Origin: Bradyrhizobium sp. 200 | GTDB taxonomy: Bacteria > Pseudomonadota > Alphaproteobacteria > Rhizobiales > Xanthobacteraceae | Length of the DNA: 64,000 nt | Direction: 5' to 3' | NCBI RefSeq assembly: GCF_023100945.1 | Contig: NZ_CP064689.1 | Coordinates: 2,338,001 to 2,402,000, forward strand | Shown here: positions 9,157 to 18,354 of the stretch, in pieces | Position numbering within the stretch: position 1 is the first letter of the stretch | Layout of the letters: every line of letters begins with the position of its first letter | Position numbers and translations under genes: made by a program | Notes under the pieces: model-generated | Database searches by the model: none | What the model was told of the DNA's origin: nothing | The model's input: only the letters and a program-made list of their open reading frames with translations

Positions 9157-10344
9157 TTATTTGGCGAACCGGCCTTCCTCCGGTAGCCCCGTCATGGCCT
9201 GGGTCCGAAATGCCGGCTTGTGATCTTGCCGCTTGGACCACGACACATAGTAAGCCACACCTGTCATGATCAAAATCCCGGCAAAGCTGACCAGGACGTG
9301 CATGGCGAGCGAATCCGGACCCGTGATCAGGACAAGGTGTCCGGCAAACGAAAGAAACACCCCGGCGCAAAAGACCGATAGCCACTCCTGGCCACAGGTG
9401 ATGACCGGCTGCAACGTCTGCCATCGGAAACCGGACCAGTCTCGCGGCACCATGTAGGCAAACAGAAAAGCCAGCGCGAGAAAATGAAGCACCCTGTGAG
9501 GCGCGAGATTTTCCTTGTCGCTGGGAAGAAAAACGCCGCGCAGGAGATCCGGGACGATGCCGGCTTGGGGAAATTTTCCCGCTACCGTCACCACCAGGGC
9601 AAAGAGCAGGTACAGCCACGCCACGGCGCGCAGGACTGGAAGTTCCTGAAGCGTACGCAGGGTGCGCACTTGATTGGCGCTGCTCAATGCAAGCCAGGCG
9701 CCGAGCACGAACAGGAGTTGCCAGCAGAACGGGTTCAGATACCACCGTCCATCCGGAAACGAAGACAAATTCCAGTCGAATTGGTGGGCTGCGAGGTAGA
9801 GACCGATCGACGCCGCCGCGGTGACATTCGGACGGCGGACCATGCCGAATAGAACGAACGGGAAGACCGCCATCAATACGATGAACAGTTGCAGCACATC
9901 AAGGTTCAGCGGCTTGGCCCGAAGCAGCAGACCGTGAATCAGCGTCCGGATCGTATGGTCGACGATTCCCGTGACATTGAATTCGCCGATGAGTGCGGGC
10001 GCGGCGGACTGGCGCGCGACATATCCGATCAGATTGATGTAAATCACGAACAGGACGATATAGGCGACGTAAAGCTGCCACAGCCGCTTGAAGATACGGG
10101 TTGCCGTCACGACGAAACCGCGTTCCAGCATCATCCTCCCATAGAGGATCGCGGCGGTGTAACCGCCGACGAACACGAACAGGTCGGCGGCGCCGCTGAA
10201 CCCGAAATTGCGCATGGTCAGCAGGCTGACCACGTTATGAGGGACGTGATCCAGAAAGAGAAACCAGGCCGCGATACCAAGCAGGAGACAGAGTCGGAGA
10301 TCGCCATCACGCGCAGCGAGCTCAGCCTTCATTGACGGATGCAT
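9157..10344 (-). CDS. OpgC-domain integral membrane protein
   Basis: 395 aa with about ten hydrophobic segments. The N-terminal pattern (LDHVPHNVVSLLTMRNFGFSG, then ADLFVFVGGYTAAILYGRMM) is that of the OpgC family, membrane acyltransferases of which some succinylate periplasmic glucans. Starts at 10344 (MHPSMK) and 10332 are both possible and neither has a clear ribosome site. It converges with hasE, leaving 15 bp between the stops. Substrate unknown; acyl transfer to a glycan is an inference from the family. Confidence 0.8.
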   Translation of the reverse strand: MHPSMKAELAARDGDLRLCLLLGIAAWFLFLDHVPHNVVSLLTMRNFGFSGAADLFVFVGGYTAAILYGRMMLERGFVVTATRIFKRLWQLYVAYIVLFVIYINLIGYVARQSAAPALIGEFNVTGIVDHTIRTLIHGLLLRAKPLNLDVLQLFIVLMAVFPFVLFGMVRRPNVTAAASIGLYLAAHQFDWNLSSFPDGRWYLNPFCWQLLFVLGAWLALSSANQVRTLRTLQELPVLRAVAWLYLLFALVVTVAGKFPQAGIVPDLLRGVFLPSDKENLAPHRVLHFLALAFLFAYMVPRDWSGFRWQTLQPVITCGQEWLSVFCAGVFLSFAGHLVLITGPDSLAMHVLVSFAGILIMTGVAYYVSWSKRQDHKPAFRTQAMTGLPEEGRFAK

Positions 10345-10510
10345 TGCGGGTTAAAAACTTTGCAAGTCGGAGGAATCGAATCGCGAATCTAGCGCGATTG
10401 TCCGCACCGTCGGAATAGACTTTGCGTGAAGAATAATTAATCAGGCTCTCGGCGATTCAAGCCCGCCCAGCAATCACAATGTTTTGAGGGAATAGCGCGG
10501 CCGAACATGA

Positions 10511-10786
10511 TCATGCTCGCTCGTGTTTGCGCAAGTCGCGGATGTGGTCGAACTGGCCGGCCTGCAGATCGGCGCCCGTCGCGCCGATGTCGGGCAGGGC
10601 CGCCTCGCTGAGAATCTCGTCGGTGATATCCTCCACCGAGCAATCGGCGATCTCGTGGATGAAGCTGATATTGCTGTATTCACCCGACGCGACCCGGGAG
10701 ATGACCTCGCGCCTTGTGATTTCCGGGTCGACAATGGCCTCGCGACCGCGGCGGCCGTAGTCGATCATCACGACGAAATACTGCAT
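10511..10786 (-). CDS. Small conserved-looking protein of the phage-like regulatory island
   Basis: 91 aa, start MQYFVVMIDYGRRGR with GGTCAGG upstream. Acidic, no membrane segment, no recognised domain; mostly predicted helical in the middle (IADCSVEDITDEILSEAAL). Two 17-bp operator-like sites lie 49 and 80 bp upstream of its start, matching the sites at the repressor promoter. The gene is therefore probably under the S24 repressor. Function not known. Confidence 0.6.
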   Translation of the reverse strand: MQYFVVMIDYGRRGREAIVDPEITRREVISRVASGEYSNISFIHEIADCSVEDITDEILSEAALPDIGATGADLQAGQFDHIRDLRKHERA

Positions 10787-10834
10787 GCTGGCGACCTGAC
10801 CTCATCCCATGCATCGGAATCGATGATGGCAATA

Positions 10835-10882
10835 TTTCTGAAAATCGGAAATAAGTCAAGTAAAAATTCGGAAAAGCAGAAA
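10835..10882. promoter_or_regulatory. Two operator-like sites upstream of the 91-aa gene
   Basis: Sites 10835-10851 (TTTCTGAAAATCGGAAA) and 10866-10882 (ATTCGGAAAAGCAGAAA) follow the imperfect palindrome TTTCnGAAnATCnGAAA. Their centres are 31 bp apart, about three helical turns. They lie between the repressor gene and the 91-aa minus-strand gene, where binding would block transcription of the latter. A half-site TTCGGAAA follows at 10934-10941. Confidence 0.6.
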
Positions 10883-10956
10883 TGCTGTCGCGAAGTGAGG
10901 CGGGCAGTCGCGGGCATCGACAGAATCAGTCGATTCGGAAATCGCGATGGCGATTG

Positions 10957-11601
10957 CTATTTGTCCGGCGTGCGGCCGCCCGCCGCCCTTGTCGCCTTGC
11001 GTGCCCGGGCCGCAGCCTTGTTGCGTAATCGCTCGATCTGGCCCCTGGGCAGGGTAACGCAGATCTCCCCGATCCATTCCAGCTTTACACCCGTGATCGG
11101 CTTGGCATTGAAACTCGTGAGGTTGACCGAGGTCGAAGATTTTCCCCGTTCGATCGTCTTCAGATAACGCTCGCCGGTTTTCAGGCGCACGGCGGCTTCC
11201 TCGCCGTAGAAGCTCGACAGCGGATGGCGCTGCTCGCGATAGACCACGATAATATCGCCATTCTCGTACTTCGGCAGCATGGAATCGCCGGCGACCTCGA
11301 AGGCGATGGTTTCTTCGGCGATCGGGAAGGGCAGTTCGACCTCGCCGAGGCCTTCCGGCGGCACCTGTTCGTGCTCCGGTTCGATCGAGGCGCCGGCGCC
11401 GACGCGGCCCATGATCGGCACCGAATTCAGCTCGAGATATTCGATGATCGAAGCGATTTCGGACGCCTTGATCAGGCGTATTCCGGACAGGATCTCGGAA
11501 ACCGCACCGGGGCGGACGCCCATCGCAGTAGCCAAGCCACCCTTGGTCTTGCCCGGCTTCTCCAGCCCCCGTTCGATCAACCTGATGTCCAGCATGGTCA
11601 T
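10957..11601 (-). CDS. S24/LexA-type phage repressor
   Basis: 214 aa. The N-terminus is a short helix-turn-helix (GGLATAMGVRPGAVSEILSG). An Ala-Gly candidate cleavage site lies in GRVGAGA (about 66-71). The C-terminal S24 peptidase domain has the serine in AGDSMLP (Ser107) and the lysine in VRLKTG (Lys141). Such repressors hold a prophage silent and self-cleave after RecA activation. The basic tail (NKAAARARKATRAAGG) is unusual. Two operator-like sites lie between its start and the divergent GcrA-like gene, so it probably represses both. Confidence 0.85.
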   Translation of the reverse strand: MTMLDIRLIERGLEKPGKTKGGLATAMGVRPGAVSEILSGIRLIKASEIASIIEYLELNSVPIMGRVGAGASIEPEHEQVPPEGLGEVELPFPIAEETIAFEVAGDSMLPKYENGDIIVVYREQRHPLSSFYGEEAAVRLKTGERYLKTIERGKSSTSVNLTSFNAKPITGVKLEWIGEICVTLPRGQIERLRNKAAARARKATRAAGGRTPDK

Positions 11602-11629
11602 ACCTTTGCGAATTTCAGAAACGATAGCA

Positions 11630-11679
11630 GTTCCGATTATCCGAAATCAAGCTTGACTTTAGTTTCGGAATATCAGAAA
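11630..11679. promoter_or_regulatory. Two operator-like sites in the divergent repressor/GcrA promoter
   Basis: Sites 11630-11646 (GTTCCGATTATCCGAAA) and 11663-11679 (TTTCGGAATATCAGAAA) agree at 13 of 17 positions and match the two sites at 10835-10882. Centre spacing is 33 bp. An extra half-site TTTCAGAAA lies at 11613-11621. They sit between the start codons of the repressor (11601) and the GcrA-like gene (11727). Confidence 0.65.
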
Positions 11680-11726
11680 TTGATTGCCGGCGTCGGGCGG
11701 CGTTGACAAGAGCAAGGACAACAAAA

Positions 11727-12263
11727 ATGGAACTGTCGAACTGGGCGCCCGAGCACTCGGACGCGCTGCGGGAATTCGTTGCCAAAGGCATGTCCTATTC
11801 GGAGGCCGCGCAAGCCATCAATTCGCGATTCAATACCTCCTACACCCGCAGTGCCGCGCTCGGTCGCGCCCGGCGTCTGGGGCTGACGGCGGACGATCGC
11901 CGGAAGCCGTCGATGCCCACCAAACCTGCAGACCTGCGCGACATCGGAGTGCCTCGTGCCAGCGATTTCAGGATGCCTGCGCTTCCCTGGCCGACGGCGC
12001 CGGTGTTCAAGGAGATCAAGCCGCCCAAGCTGCGCTGCGTAGCGATCGAGCCGCGACATCTCTCCCTGATCGAGCTGGAGCGCGGCGATTGCCGCTATCC
12101 CTATGGCGGCGATGAAGAGGGCGAGGCAATCACCTTCTGCGGTCATCCGCGCCGGCCGGGTTCGAGCTATTGCACGCAGCATTTTCATTTGAGCCGCAAT
12201 CCGGTCGAATTGCCCGAGCACGCGGCGAGCCCCGTTTCGCTGCGGGTGGTGGAGGCGGCATGA
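11727..12263 (+). CDS. GcrA-family regulator
   Basis: 178 aa from ATG 11727 with AAGGA upstream; a TTG at 11703 is less likely. The N-terminus (WAPEHSDALREFVAKGMSYS, AAQAINSRFNTSYTRSAALG, RARRLGL) is the GcrA DNA-binding region. The C-terminal end has the expected C/H cluster (GDCRYPYG, TFCGHPRRPGSSYCTQHFHL). GcrA works with sigma70 at methylated promoters in alphaproteobacteria. This copy sits under a phage repressor, so it is more likely a phage-borne version than the host cell-cycle gene. Confidence 0.85.
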   Translation: MELSNWAPEHSDALREFVAKGMSYSEAAQAINSRFNTSYTRSAALGRARRLGLTADDRRKPSMPTKPADLRDIGVPRASDFRMPALPWPTAPVFKEIKPPKLRCVAIEPRHLSLIELERGDCRYPYGGDEEGEAITFCGHPRRPGSSYCTQHFHLSRNPVELPEHAASPVSLRVVEAA

Positions 12264-12430
12264 AGAAGACGGCTATCACATGCGTAGCCGACAGGCTGAA
12301 ACGGTTGCCGCGCCGCCATCGCATCGCTCATCTGCGTGCGCTGATCGGACTTCAGCCGTTGGGCTGCGGCCGCCGGGACGAACTGTCCGAACTGCTGCGC
12401 GAGGAGATAGCGGACGCATCAATCGAATAG
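12260..12430 (+). CDS. Small basic protein, GcrA operon
   Basis: 56 aa from ATG 12260, overlapping the GcrA-like stop by ATGA and preceded by GGTGGAGG. Arginine-rich and helical (ADRLKRLPRRHRIAHLRALI) with a C-terminal acidic helix. No known domain. The overlap implies translational coupling to the GcrA-like gene. Confidence 0.6.
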   Translation: MKKTAITCVADRLKRLPRRHRIAHLRALIGLQPLGCGRRDELSELLREEIADASIE

Positions 12431-12471
12431 ATTTTCTGGGTCAAATTTTACTGTTTGAAGGAGTCGATCAG

Positions 12472-13047
12472 ATGCCGAGAGCCAAACGCCGAAGGCCACA
12501 CAATCCCGCCAAGGCGCATGACCGCAGGTCCCGCGATCTGCTGCGCAACGCCGAAGTTGCAACCGTCGAAGTCGATAATCCCCTGGCGTTGGAGCCGGGC
12601 GAGAAGATCGTTGCTCTGCGTTCGATCCGCAACGATCCGCTCGCCCGCCTGCATTCCCACCGCCAGATCGATGAGGCGCAGTATCAGGCGGGTCGTGCAT
12701 TCCAGAGCGATTGGGAGAAAGCCGAGCGCGGACCGCGCGCGGTCGATCCGACCCGGGAGTATGTCGATGGCGGGCAACGGCGCGAACCGATCACTGAAGG
12801 TCAGCGCAAGGCCGTGCTGCGACTGAACCGGGCCGAACGAGAACTCGGCGCGGACGGCTCGGCGCTGGTGCATGACGTACTGGTCCAGGGCCTGACCATG
12901 GAGCAGATCGGCCAGCGGAGGGGCCTGTGCACCAAACGCTGGAGCGACTATTTTTCAAGGCGGTTCCGCGAATGCCTTGACCGCTTGGCGCTGTTGTATG
13001 GGTTCGCGACGGAGCACCCGGTCCCCGTCAAAACCCTCCCGCGCTGA
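12472..13047 (+). CDS. Phage-type regulator-like protein, DUF6456-like
   Basis: 191 aa from ATG 12472 with a strong GAAGGAG. After a basic start (MPRAKRRRPHNPAKAHDRRS) comes a block (NDPLARLHSHRQIDEAQYQA), a loop, and a C-terminal helical region (LTMEQIGQRRGLCTKRWSDY) that reads like a helix-turn-helix. The layout resembles the alphaproteobacterial DUF6456 family; that assignment is from pattern only. Its 3' end overlaps the convergent BamA-like gene by 20 bp. Confidence 0.65.
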   Translation: MPRAKRRRPHNPAKAHDRRSRDLLRNAEVATVEVDNPLALEPGEKIVALRSIRNDPLARLHSHRQIDEAQYQAGRAFQSDWEKAERGPRAVDPTREYVDGGQRREPITEGQRKAVLRLNRAERELGADGSALVHDVLVQGLTMEQIGQRRGLCTKRWSDYFSRRFRECLDRLALLYGFATEHPVPVKTLPR

Positions 13048-15460
13048 ATCGCAGAGGCTGCACGACGTCGTAGGCCGCTTTGCTCAGCGGTATGGCATAG
13101 TCGACGGTCAATGCGCCGAACGGCGAGGCCCAGGTCAGGCCCGCGCCGATCGACGAGCGCACGACGTTCTTGTTGGCGACCTGAAGCGATGTGGTCGATC
13201 CGCTATAGCGAAATACGCTGCCGGCATCGACGAAGGCCGTGGCCCTGAGACCGTATTCGTTGGGTACGCCGGGAATCGCGCTCTGGAGCTCGGCGGTCGT
13301 TGCCCAATAGGCGCTGCCGCCGACATTATCCATCGTGGTGCCCGGCGTCAGGTCGCGCGGACCGAAGCCGTTGGGGGCAAATCCACGCACCATGGTGGGG
13401 CCGCCGAAGAAGTTGTTCATCAGTGGCACCTGCTGGCCGCCCCAACCGGTGACGTACCCGCCCTGGGCGCGAACCATGCCGACCAAATCGCCGCTAAGCG
13501 ATTTGTAGTAGCGTACGTCTTCCGTGGTCTTCAGAAATTTTACATCGCCGCCAAGTCCCGCCAGGTCCTGGCTGAGCTGCGACCTGATTCCGCTGGTCGG
13601 GCTCTTTGTGTTGTCCAGTGTGCTGTAGGTCGTCGTGCTGCCGGGGGCGGAGACCCACGTCGGACCGGCGGCGGCCGCCTGCCGGACGGCCAGCGAAGGC
13701 GTCAGGCCCGAAGCGTTCGGCGAAAGCGTGATGTCCTGATTGTAGATCGAGTAGCGCCATTGCACACCAAGTTGCTCGTTGATCGGCGTTCCCAACTGCA
13801 GCCTGGCGCCGTAGGTGGTGGTGCCATACGATTGGTAGCTGTTGGCGTCGCTTTGGCGGCCGAAGAGTTCGATTCCCGCCGCAACCTTGGTGCCGAGAAA
13901 ATAGGGTTCGGACGCGGCCAGATCGATCCCGCGCGCATACTGGCCCAAAGTGAAGGCGGCCTGGACGTTCTTGCCCGTGCCGTAGAAATTGCGCTCGCCC
14001 ACCTTGACCTCGACGAGCGCGCCATCGGTGGTCGAGTAGCCGCCGGCGACGTTGAAATCGCCGGTCGCCTGGTCGACCGCCTCGACATCGAGGATGACAT
14101 GATCCGGTGCCGAGCCCGGCCTGTTCGATATCTTCACCGTTTTGAAGTAATTCAAATTCTTCAAGCGCCGTTCGGCCCAGTCGATCAGCGTCTTGTTGTA
14201 GGCGTCGCCTTCCGCGATGTCGAATTCGCGCCGGATCACGTAATCGCGGGTGCGCGTGTTGCCGCGGATCTCGATCCGTTCGACATAGGTGCGAGGCCCC
14301 TGTTCGATCACGAAGGCGACGTCGATACGTTGCGCGGCAGCATCGCGCGTGAGGTGAGGGGTCGCCTGGGCAAAGGGATAGCCAAGCCGTGCCATTTCGA
14401 TGGCCAGAAGCTCGGTGGTCTTGTCCAGGGCGTTGCCGTCGAACACCGCGCCCGGGTGCGCGGTGGGGAGCGCACGAAGCTTGTCGCAATCCATGCCCGA
14501 GACGTTGCAGGCGACGCTGACTTCCCGGAAGCGATAGAGCGGGCCCTCGTCGATTGCGAAGCTCAGCGTAAAGCCCTTCGACGCCGGATCATACTCGGCC
14601 TTTGCGGATGAGACGCTGACGTCTGCATAACCCTTGCTGCGGTAGTAAAGCCGCAGTTGCTCCTGGTCCTGTGCGATGCGGTCGGGATCGTAGACGTTAC
14701 CGCCGGTCAGAAAACTCAGCATATGGGTGGCGGAGGTCTTGATCACGGCGCTGAGCTGCCGTTTGCCGAAGGCCTTGTTGCCGGTGAAGTCGATCTGTCG
14801 CACCGGCGTTTTCGCTCCCTCCGTTATGGCGTAGACGAGATCGACCCGGCCATTGCCGCGGTCGATGATTTGCGGATCGACGCGGACCTCGGCGCGGCCG
14901 ACACGCCGGTATGTCTCGATGATGCGGCCGACATCGGCTTGCACGGTCGTGCGTTGCAGCGAGCCGCGTGGTTTCGATTCGATCGCCGCGGCGAGGTCAG
15001 CGTCTTTGACCTTCCTGTTGCCTTCGAATGCGACGCGGTCGAGCGCTGGTGCTTCGGACAGATGCACCACAAGCCGCTCGCCGGCGCGTTCGATGGAAAC
15101 CTTGTCGAACAGGCCCGTTGCAATCAGCGCCTTCAACGCCGCGTCGCGCGCGGCGTCATCGAAATGCCCGTCGGGTGCTGGGTGAAAATAGGAGCGTACC
15201 GTCTCGGCATCGACGCGGCGATTGCCTTCGACGATGATCGATGCTTGCGACGGCGAGGCGATTTCTGCGACGACAGGTGTCGCGAAAATCAATCCGAGGG
15301 TGCCGGCAAGGCGACAAACGGTTCGGTTGCGTTGCGTGATGCGTCTAATCTCGCTGATCCCCACGTCTCGCGGGGCTCCTATTGATCGGCTGAGATCGAA
15401 TTGCCCGCGCAGGGCAAAAAAATGTCTGGGATAAGGTGAGTTGCGGGCGACGCGCCACAA
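13028..15460 (-). CDS. BamA-like outer-membrane assembly protein (orphan paralogue)
   Basis: Up to 810 aa. A signal peptide (CRLAGTLGLIFATPVVAEIA) is followed by five POTRA-like repeats (IIVEGNRRVDAETVRSYF; VAFEGNRKVKDADL; IDFTGNKAFGKRQL; IEIRGNTRTRDYVIRREFDI) and a barrel with VRGF and a C-terminal FSAGGF. BamA folds and inserts outer-membrane proteins. The usual bamA neighbours (lpxD, fabZ, rseP) are absent, so this looks like an additional copy. The ATG at 15460 puts about 50 residues before the signal peptide; a downstream GTG start is likely. Confidence 0.85.
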   Translation of the reverse strand: MWRVARNSPYPRHFFALRGQFDLSRSIGAPRDVGISEIRRITQRNRTVCRLAGTLGLIFATPVVAEIASPSQASIIVEGNRRVDAETVRSYFHPAPDGHFDDAARDAALKALIATGLFDKVSIERAGERLVVHLSEAPALDRVAFEGNRKVKDADLAAAIESKPRGSLQRTTVQADVGRIIETYRRVGRAEVRVDPQIIDRGNGRVDLVYAITEGAKTPVRQIDFTGNKAFGKRQLSAVIKTSATHMLSFLTGGNVYDPDRIAQDQEQLRLYYRSKGYADVSVSSAKAEYDPASKGFTLSFAIDEGPLYRFREVSVACNVSGMDCDKLRALPTAHPGAVFDGNALDKTTELLAIEMARLGYPFAQATPHLTRDAAAQRIDVAFVIEQGPRTYVERIEIRGNTRTRDYVIRREFDIAEGDAYNKTLIDWAERRLKNLNYFKTVKISNRPGSAPDHVILDVEAVDQATGDFNVAGGYSTTDGALVEVKVGERNFYGTGKNVQAAFTLGQYARGIDLAASEPYFLGTKVAAGIELFGRQSDANSYQSYGTTTYGARLQLGTPINEQLGVQWRYSIYNQDITLSPNASGLTPSLAVRQAAAAGPTWVSAPGSTTTYSTLDNTKSPTSGIRSQLSQDLAGLGGDVKFLKTTEDVRYYKSLSGDLVGMVRAQGGYVTGWGGQQVPLMNNFFGGPTMVRGFAPNGFGPRDLTPGTTMDNVGGSAYWATTAELQSAIPGVPNEYGLRATAFVDAGSVFRYSGSTTSLQVANKNVVRSSIGAGLTWASPFGALTVDYAIPLSKAAYDVVQPLRFSAGGF

Positions 15461-15590
15461 TTTGGACGCCTTCTCTTAATGCGGGTTTTCTCAGAATTGT
15501 CGCAATGCACGCTTCATGCTCCTCCATCGAGAGAGCCTAGGACGTTCGCGCACTGAACCGTGCATGCGTCCAGGCTCGCAGGAGCATCAC

Positions 15591-16643
15591 ATGCGTTATG
15601 CAGCTTTCGTCGCCGCCGCGCTCATGCTGATTCAGCCAGCGTATGCAGAGAAGACACCAGAGGTCGATCCACGCGCATCGCTCGGCGTGGTTCAGCAATG
15701 GATCTATAACTACCGGGCCAAGCCGGACTACGCGCATGTGCCGGCAGCCGTGCGTGTGCTGTTTCATTCGCAGACATTCAAGGAACCGGAGAACGCCGGA
15801 ATCTATCTCGGCTTTATCGCGGGTGCGATCGGCTCGAACCCGGCCAAGGCCGAGCAGCTCATTGCCGGCTTCTTTCCCGTCCGACCGGAAGACGAATGGG
15901 TGATCGTCCGCGCCATCGCCTATTCGGGATTGCCGGATTGGAGAAACATTTTGCGCCGGGTGGCGCCACGAATGCCGGGTCGGCGGGTCATGATCGACGC
16001 CTATTTGGCGGGTAAGTTGCCGACCTTGACTGACATTCCGCTGGAGGAAGTGAAGCCCGGGGTGATGGACAAGCTGCGCGGGGCATTCACCAAGAATCCC
16101 TTTGCCAAGGACGAGCGGAAGCTGAACACGACGCTGACGTTTGCGAGCAACCAGGATTTGCTGGATACGCTGTGGGGTTACTACTTTGCGACTGGCTCGC
16201 ATGTGCCGATCCAGCGCATCATCCAGATGCTGCCGTGGAGCAAGAGCCGCGACACGATCGACAAGCTGACGGTCGGCAGCATGGCGCGCTATACGCTGGC
16301 GAGCTACGCGATCCGCGATGCCGGTTTGCGCGAATATCTCCGCAGTGAACTTGCCAGACAGCCGGCGGCGGTCAAGGCGCCGCTTGCCGAAGTGGTCGAG
16401 GCGGCGGACACGGTGCAGATCGCAGCCCTGCGCAAGGATGCGCTGGCCGCCGTGGATGAACTCAAGACCAAGGGCTCCGATAGCCGCCGCGACCTCAGCT
16501 TCTGGGGTCAGGTCGGTGTCGGCGCGGTCGCGCTCGGTTGCGTTTCTGCGGCTGCGCTGGGGCAGGTCGCGGTCGGCATTCCCTGTGTGATCGGAGGCTC
16601 GGCCTCGCAGGGATTGCTGTCATTCTGGGAAAAGCAGCAGTAG
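15591..16643 (+). CDS. Secreted protein of unknown function
   Basis: 350 aa from ATG 15591 with a perfect AGGAG 9 bp upstream. A signal peptide (MRYAAFVAAALMLIQPAYA) precedes a soluble, mainly helical domain (VVQQWIYNYRAKPDYAHVPA, YLGFIAGAIGSNPAKAEQLI, LLDTLWGYYFATGSHVPIQR). A hydrophobic C-terminal segment follows (about 315-340), so it may be anchored to the inner membrane. No catalytic motif recognised. Divergent from the BamA-like gene. Confidence 0.7.
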   Translation: MRYAAFVAAALMLIQPAYAEKTPEVDPRASLGVVQQWIYNYRAKPDYAHVPAAVRVLFHSQTFKEPENAGIYLGFIAGAIGSNPAKAEQLIAGFFPVRPEDEWVIVRAIAYSGLPDWRNILRRVAPRMPGRRVMIDAYLAGKLPTLTDIPLEEVKPGVMDKLRGAFTKNPFAKDERKLNTTLTFASNQDLLDTLWGYYFATGSHVPIQRIIQMLPWSKSRDTIDKLTVGSMARYTLASYAIRDAGLREYLRSELARQPAAVKAPLAEVVEAADTVQIAALRKDALAAVDELKTKGSDSRRDLSFWGQVGVGAVALGCVSAAALGQVAVGIPCVIGGSASQGLLSFWEKQQ

Positions 16644-16663
16644 GCCCGACCAGTCGCCCCGGC

Positions 16664-18244
16664 TCATTCCAGCCCGGCGCGGCGAAAGCCTTCGAGGTAA
16701 TGTTCGCGATCGGCGTCGTGCTTCCAGGGTAACTGCGTCGCGATCCAGGCGAGCGAGATATTGGGCTGGGTCCGGCGCAATTCCTGGAGCGCGCTCCGGG
16801 CGAGTTCGATCTGACCGGTCATGCCGGCCGCAACCGTCAGCACCCGATAGGCGCCGGTGAGGTCGCCGCGCTGACGGGTCGCCTCCTGCGCCAGTGCGAT
16901 CGCTTCCTGATAGTTCCTTCCGACGAACTGGGCGTAGGCGGCAACGCCGTAATAGATCGCGGAAGAGGGATCGCGCGGACTCTGGCGGATGGCGCGCTGT
17001 GTCGCCGCATAGGCATCCGTCCACCGCCCGCTATAGCAAAGCGCCAGGGCGTAGTACCCCTGCGCCAGGGAAAAATTCGGGTTGAGCTGGAGCGCCAGTT
17101 CGAACTCGGCCAGCGAATGGTCGAGCCGGCGCGTGGAGAAATATACGCTGCCGAGGGCGGTATGCGCCCAGGCATCCTCGCTGTCGGCCGCAATCGCCGC
17201 CAATGCCGCTCGCTCGGCGACGGGCGCTGCAGTTGCAAGGTCAGTCCAGCCCAGATGCACGCCGAACATATGGTTGGTCGCGAACAGGGCCAACGCCTGG
17301 CCGTAATGCGGATCGATCTCAATCGCGCGTTCCAGAAGCGCCTGCGCAGCGAGGCTATCGGGACGCGTCACCCGCCAGTGATGCGACAGCGCCCGCATCA
17401 CCAGGTCCCACGCGTCCACGCTGTTGGGCGGTTTGCGCCGGCTGCGAAAGTTCTCCGCTGCGTAAATCTGCGGCTCGATCGCGGTGACGATGGCGTCGGT
17501 GATCTCGTCCTGCACGGCGAAGACGTCGGTGAGGTCGCGGTCGTAGCGCTCCGCCCAGATATGGCTGCCCGTTGCGGTGTCGTTGAGCTGCGCAGTGATG
17601 CGTACGCGATCGCCGCTCCTTCTCACACTGCCTTCGACCACGTAGCGTACTCCGAGCTCGGCGGCGATCTGCTTCATCTGGACCGCCTTGCCCTTATAGG
17701 TGAACGACGAGTTGCGCGCGATCACGAAAAACCAGCGCAATTTCGACAGCGCGGTAATGATGTCTTCGCTGATACCGTCGGAGAAATACTCCTGCTCATT
17801 GTCGCCGCTCATATTGTTGAACGGCAATACGGCTATTGCCGGCCGGTCAGGCAGCGGTAGTCCCGGACGCGGTTGTTCTGCTTCTACCGGCGAAGCGGCG
17901 TGTCCATCGCATGCCCCGTTCACGGCGCCGACGAAGCGAATCCCCTTGCGCGGAATGGTGCGAATGAGCCGCTGTTCCTTGCCGTTGTCGCCGATTGCGC
18001 TTCGAGCGGCGTTGATCCGGCTGTCCAGCGTCGAGTCCGAGACGATGCGACCTCCCCACACCAACTCGATGAGATCATCCCGGCTGACGACGCGGTCGCG
18101 ATGGTTCAACAGGTGAACCAGCAAGTCGAACACTTGCGGCTGCATCGCAATCATCTCGCCGCCACGGCGCAGCTCTCGAAGATCGGTGTCAAGGATGTGA
18201 TTGTCGAAGTTGAATTTCACGTGCCCCATCGCATTTTTTCTCAA
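16664..18244 (-). CDS. Winged-helix / TPR regulator (CadC-like N-terminus)
   Basis: 526 aa. Residues 1-105 form an OmpR/CadC-type winged helix (MQPQVFDLLVHLLNHRDRVV, DLIELVWGGRIVSDSTLDSR, IRTIPRKGIRFVG). The middle part (IAVLPFNNMSGDNEQEYFSD, GVRYVVEGSVRRSGDRVRIT) is the adenylate-cyclase-associated domain often fused to such proteins. The C-terminal half is TPR repeats. No membrane segment, so it is probably cytoplasmic. An internal ATG (18229) is an alternative start. Targets unknown. Confidence 0.85.
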   Translation of the reverse strand: MRKNAMGHVKFNFDNHILDTDLRELRRGGEMIAMQPQVFDLLVHLLNHRDRVVSRDDLIELVWGGRIVSDSTLDSRINAARSAIGDNGKEQRLIRTIPRKGIRFVGAVNGACDGHAASPVEAEQPRPGLPLPDRPAIAVLPFNNMSGDNEQEYFSDGISEDIITALSKLRWFFVIARNSSFTYKGKAVQMKQIAAELGVRYVVEGSVRRSGDRVRITAQLNDTATGSHIWAERYDRDLTDVFAVQDEITDAIVTAIEPQIYAAENFRSRRKPPNSVDAWDLVMRALSHHWRVTRPDSLAAQALLERAIEIDPHYGQALALFATNHMFGVHLGWTDLATAAPVAERAALAAIAADSEDAWAHTALGSVYFSTRRLDHSLAEFELALQLNPNFSLAQGYYALALCYSGRWTDAYAATQRAIRQSPRDPSSAIYYGVAAYAQFVGRNYQEAIALAQEATRQRGDLTGAYRVLTVAAGMTGQIELARSALQELRRTQPNISLAWIATQLPWKHDADREHYLEGFRRAGLE

Positions 18245-18354
18245 GAAACAATCAAGTCTATCTCAAGCGTCAGGCAAAGCTTTGCCGCGGTTCTTCCGGC
18301 ATCCTGCCAAAATCGGGAGTTGCAACCCTATTGCTTGTAGCGGAGCCCAATTTC

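Noticed and set aside
12977..14611. 544-codon plus-strand frame
   Set aside because: It runs antisense to the BamA-like gene, has no domain pattern, and is an artefact of high GC third positions.
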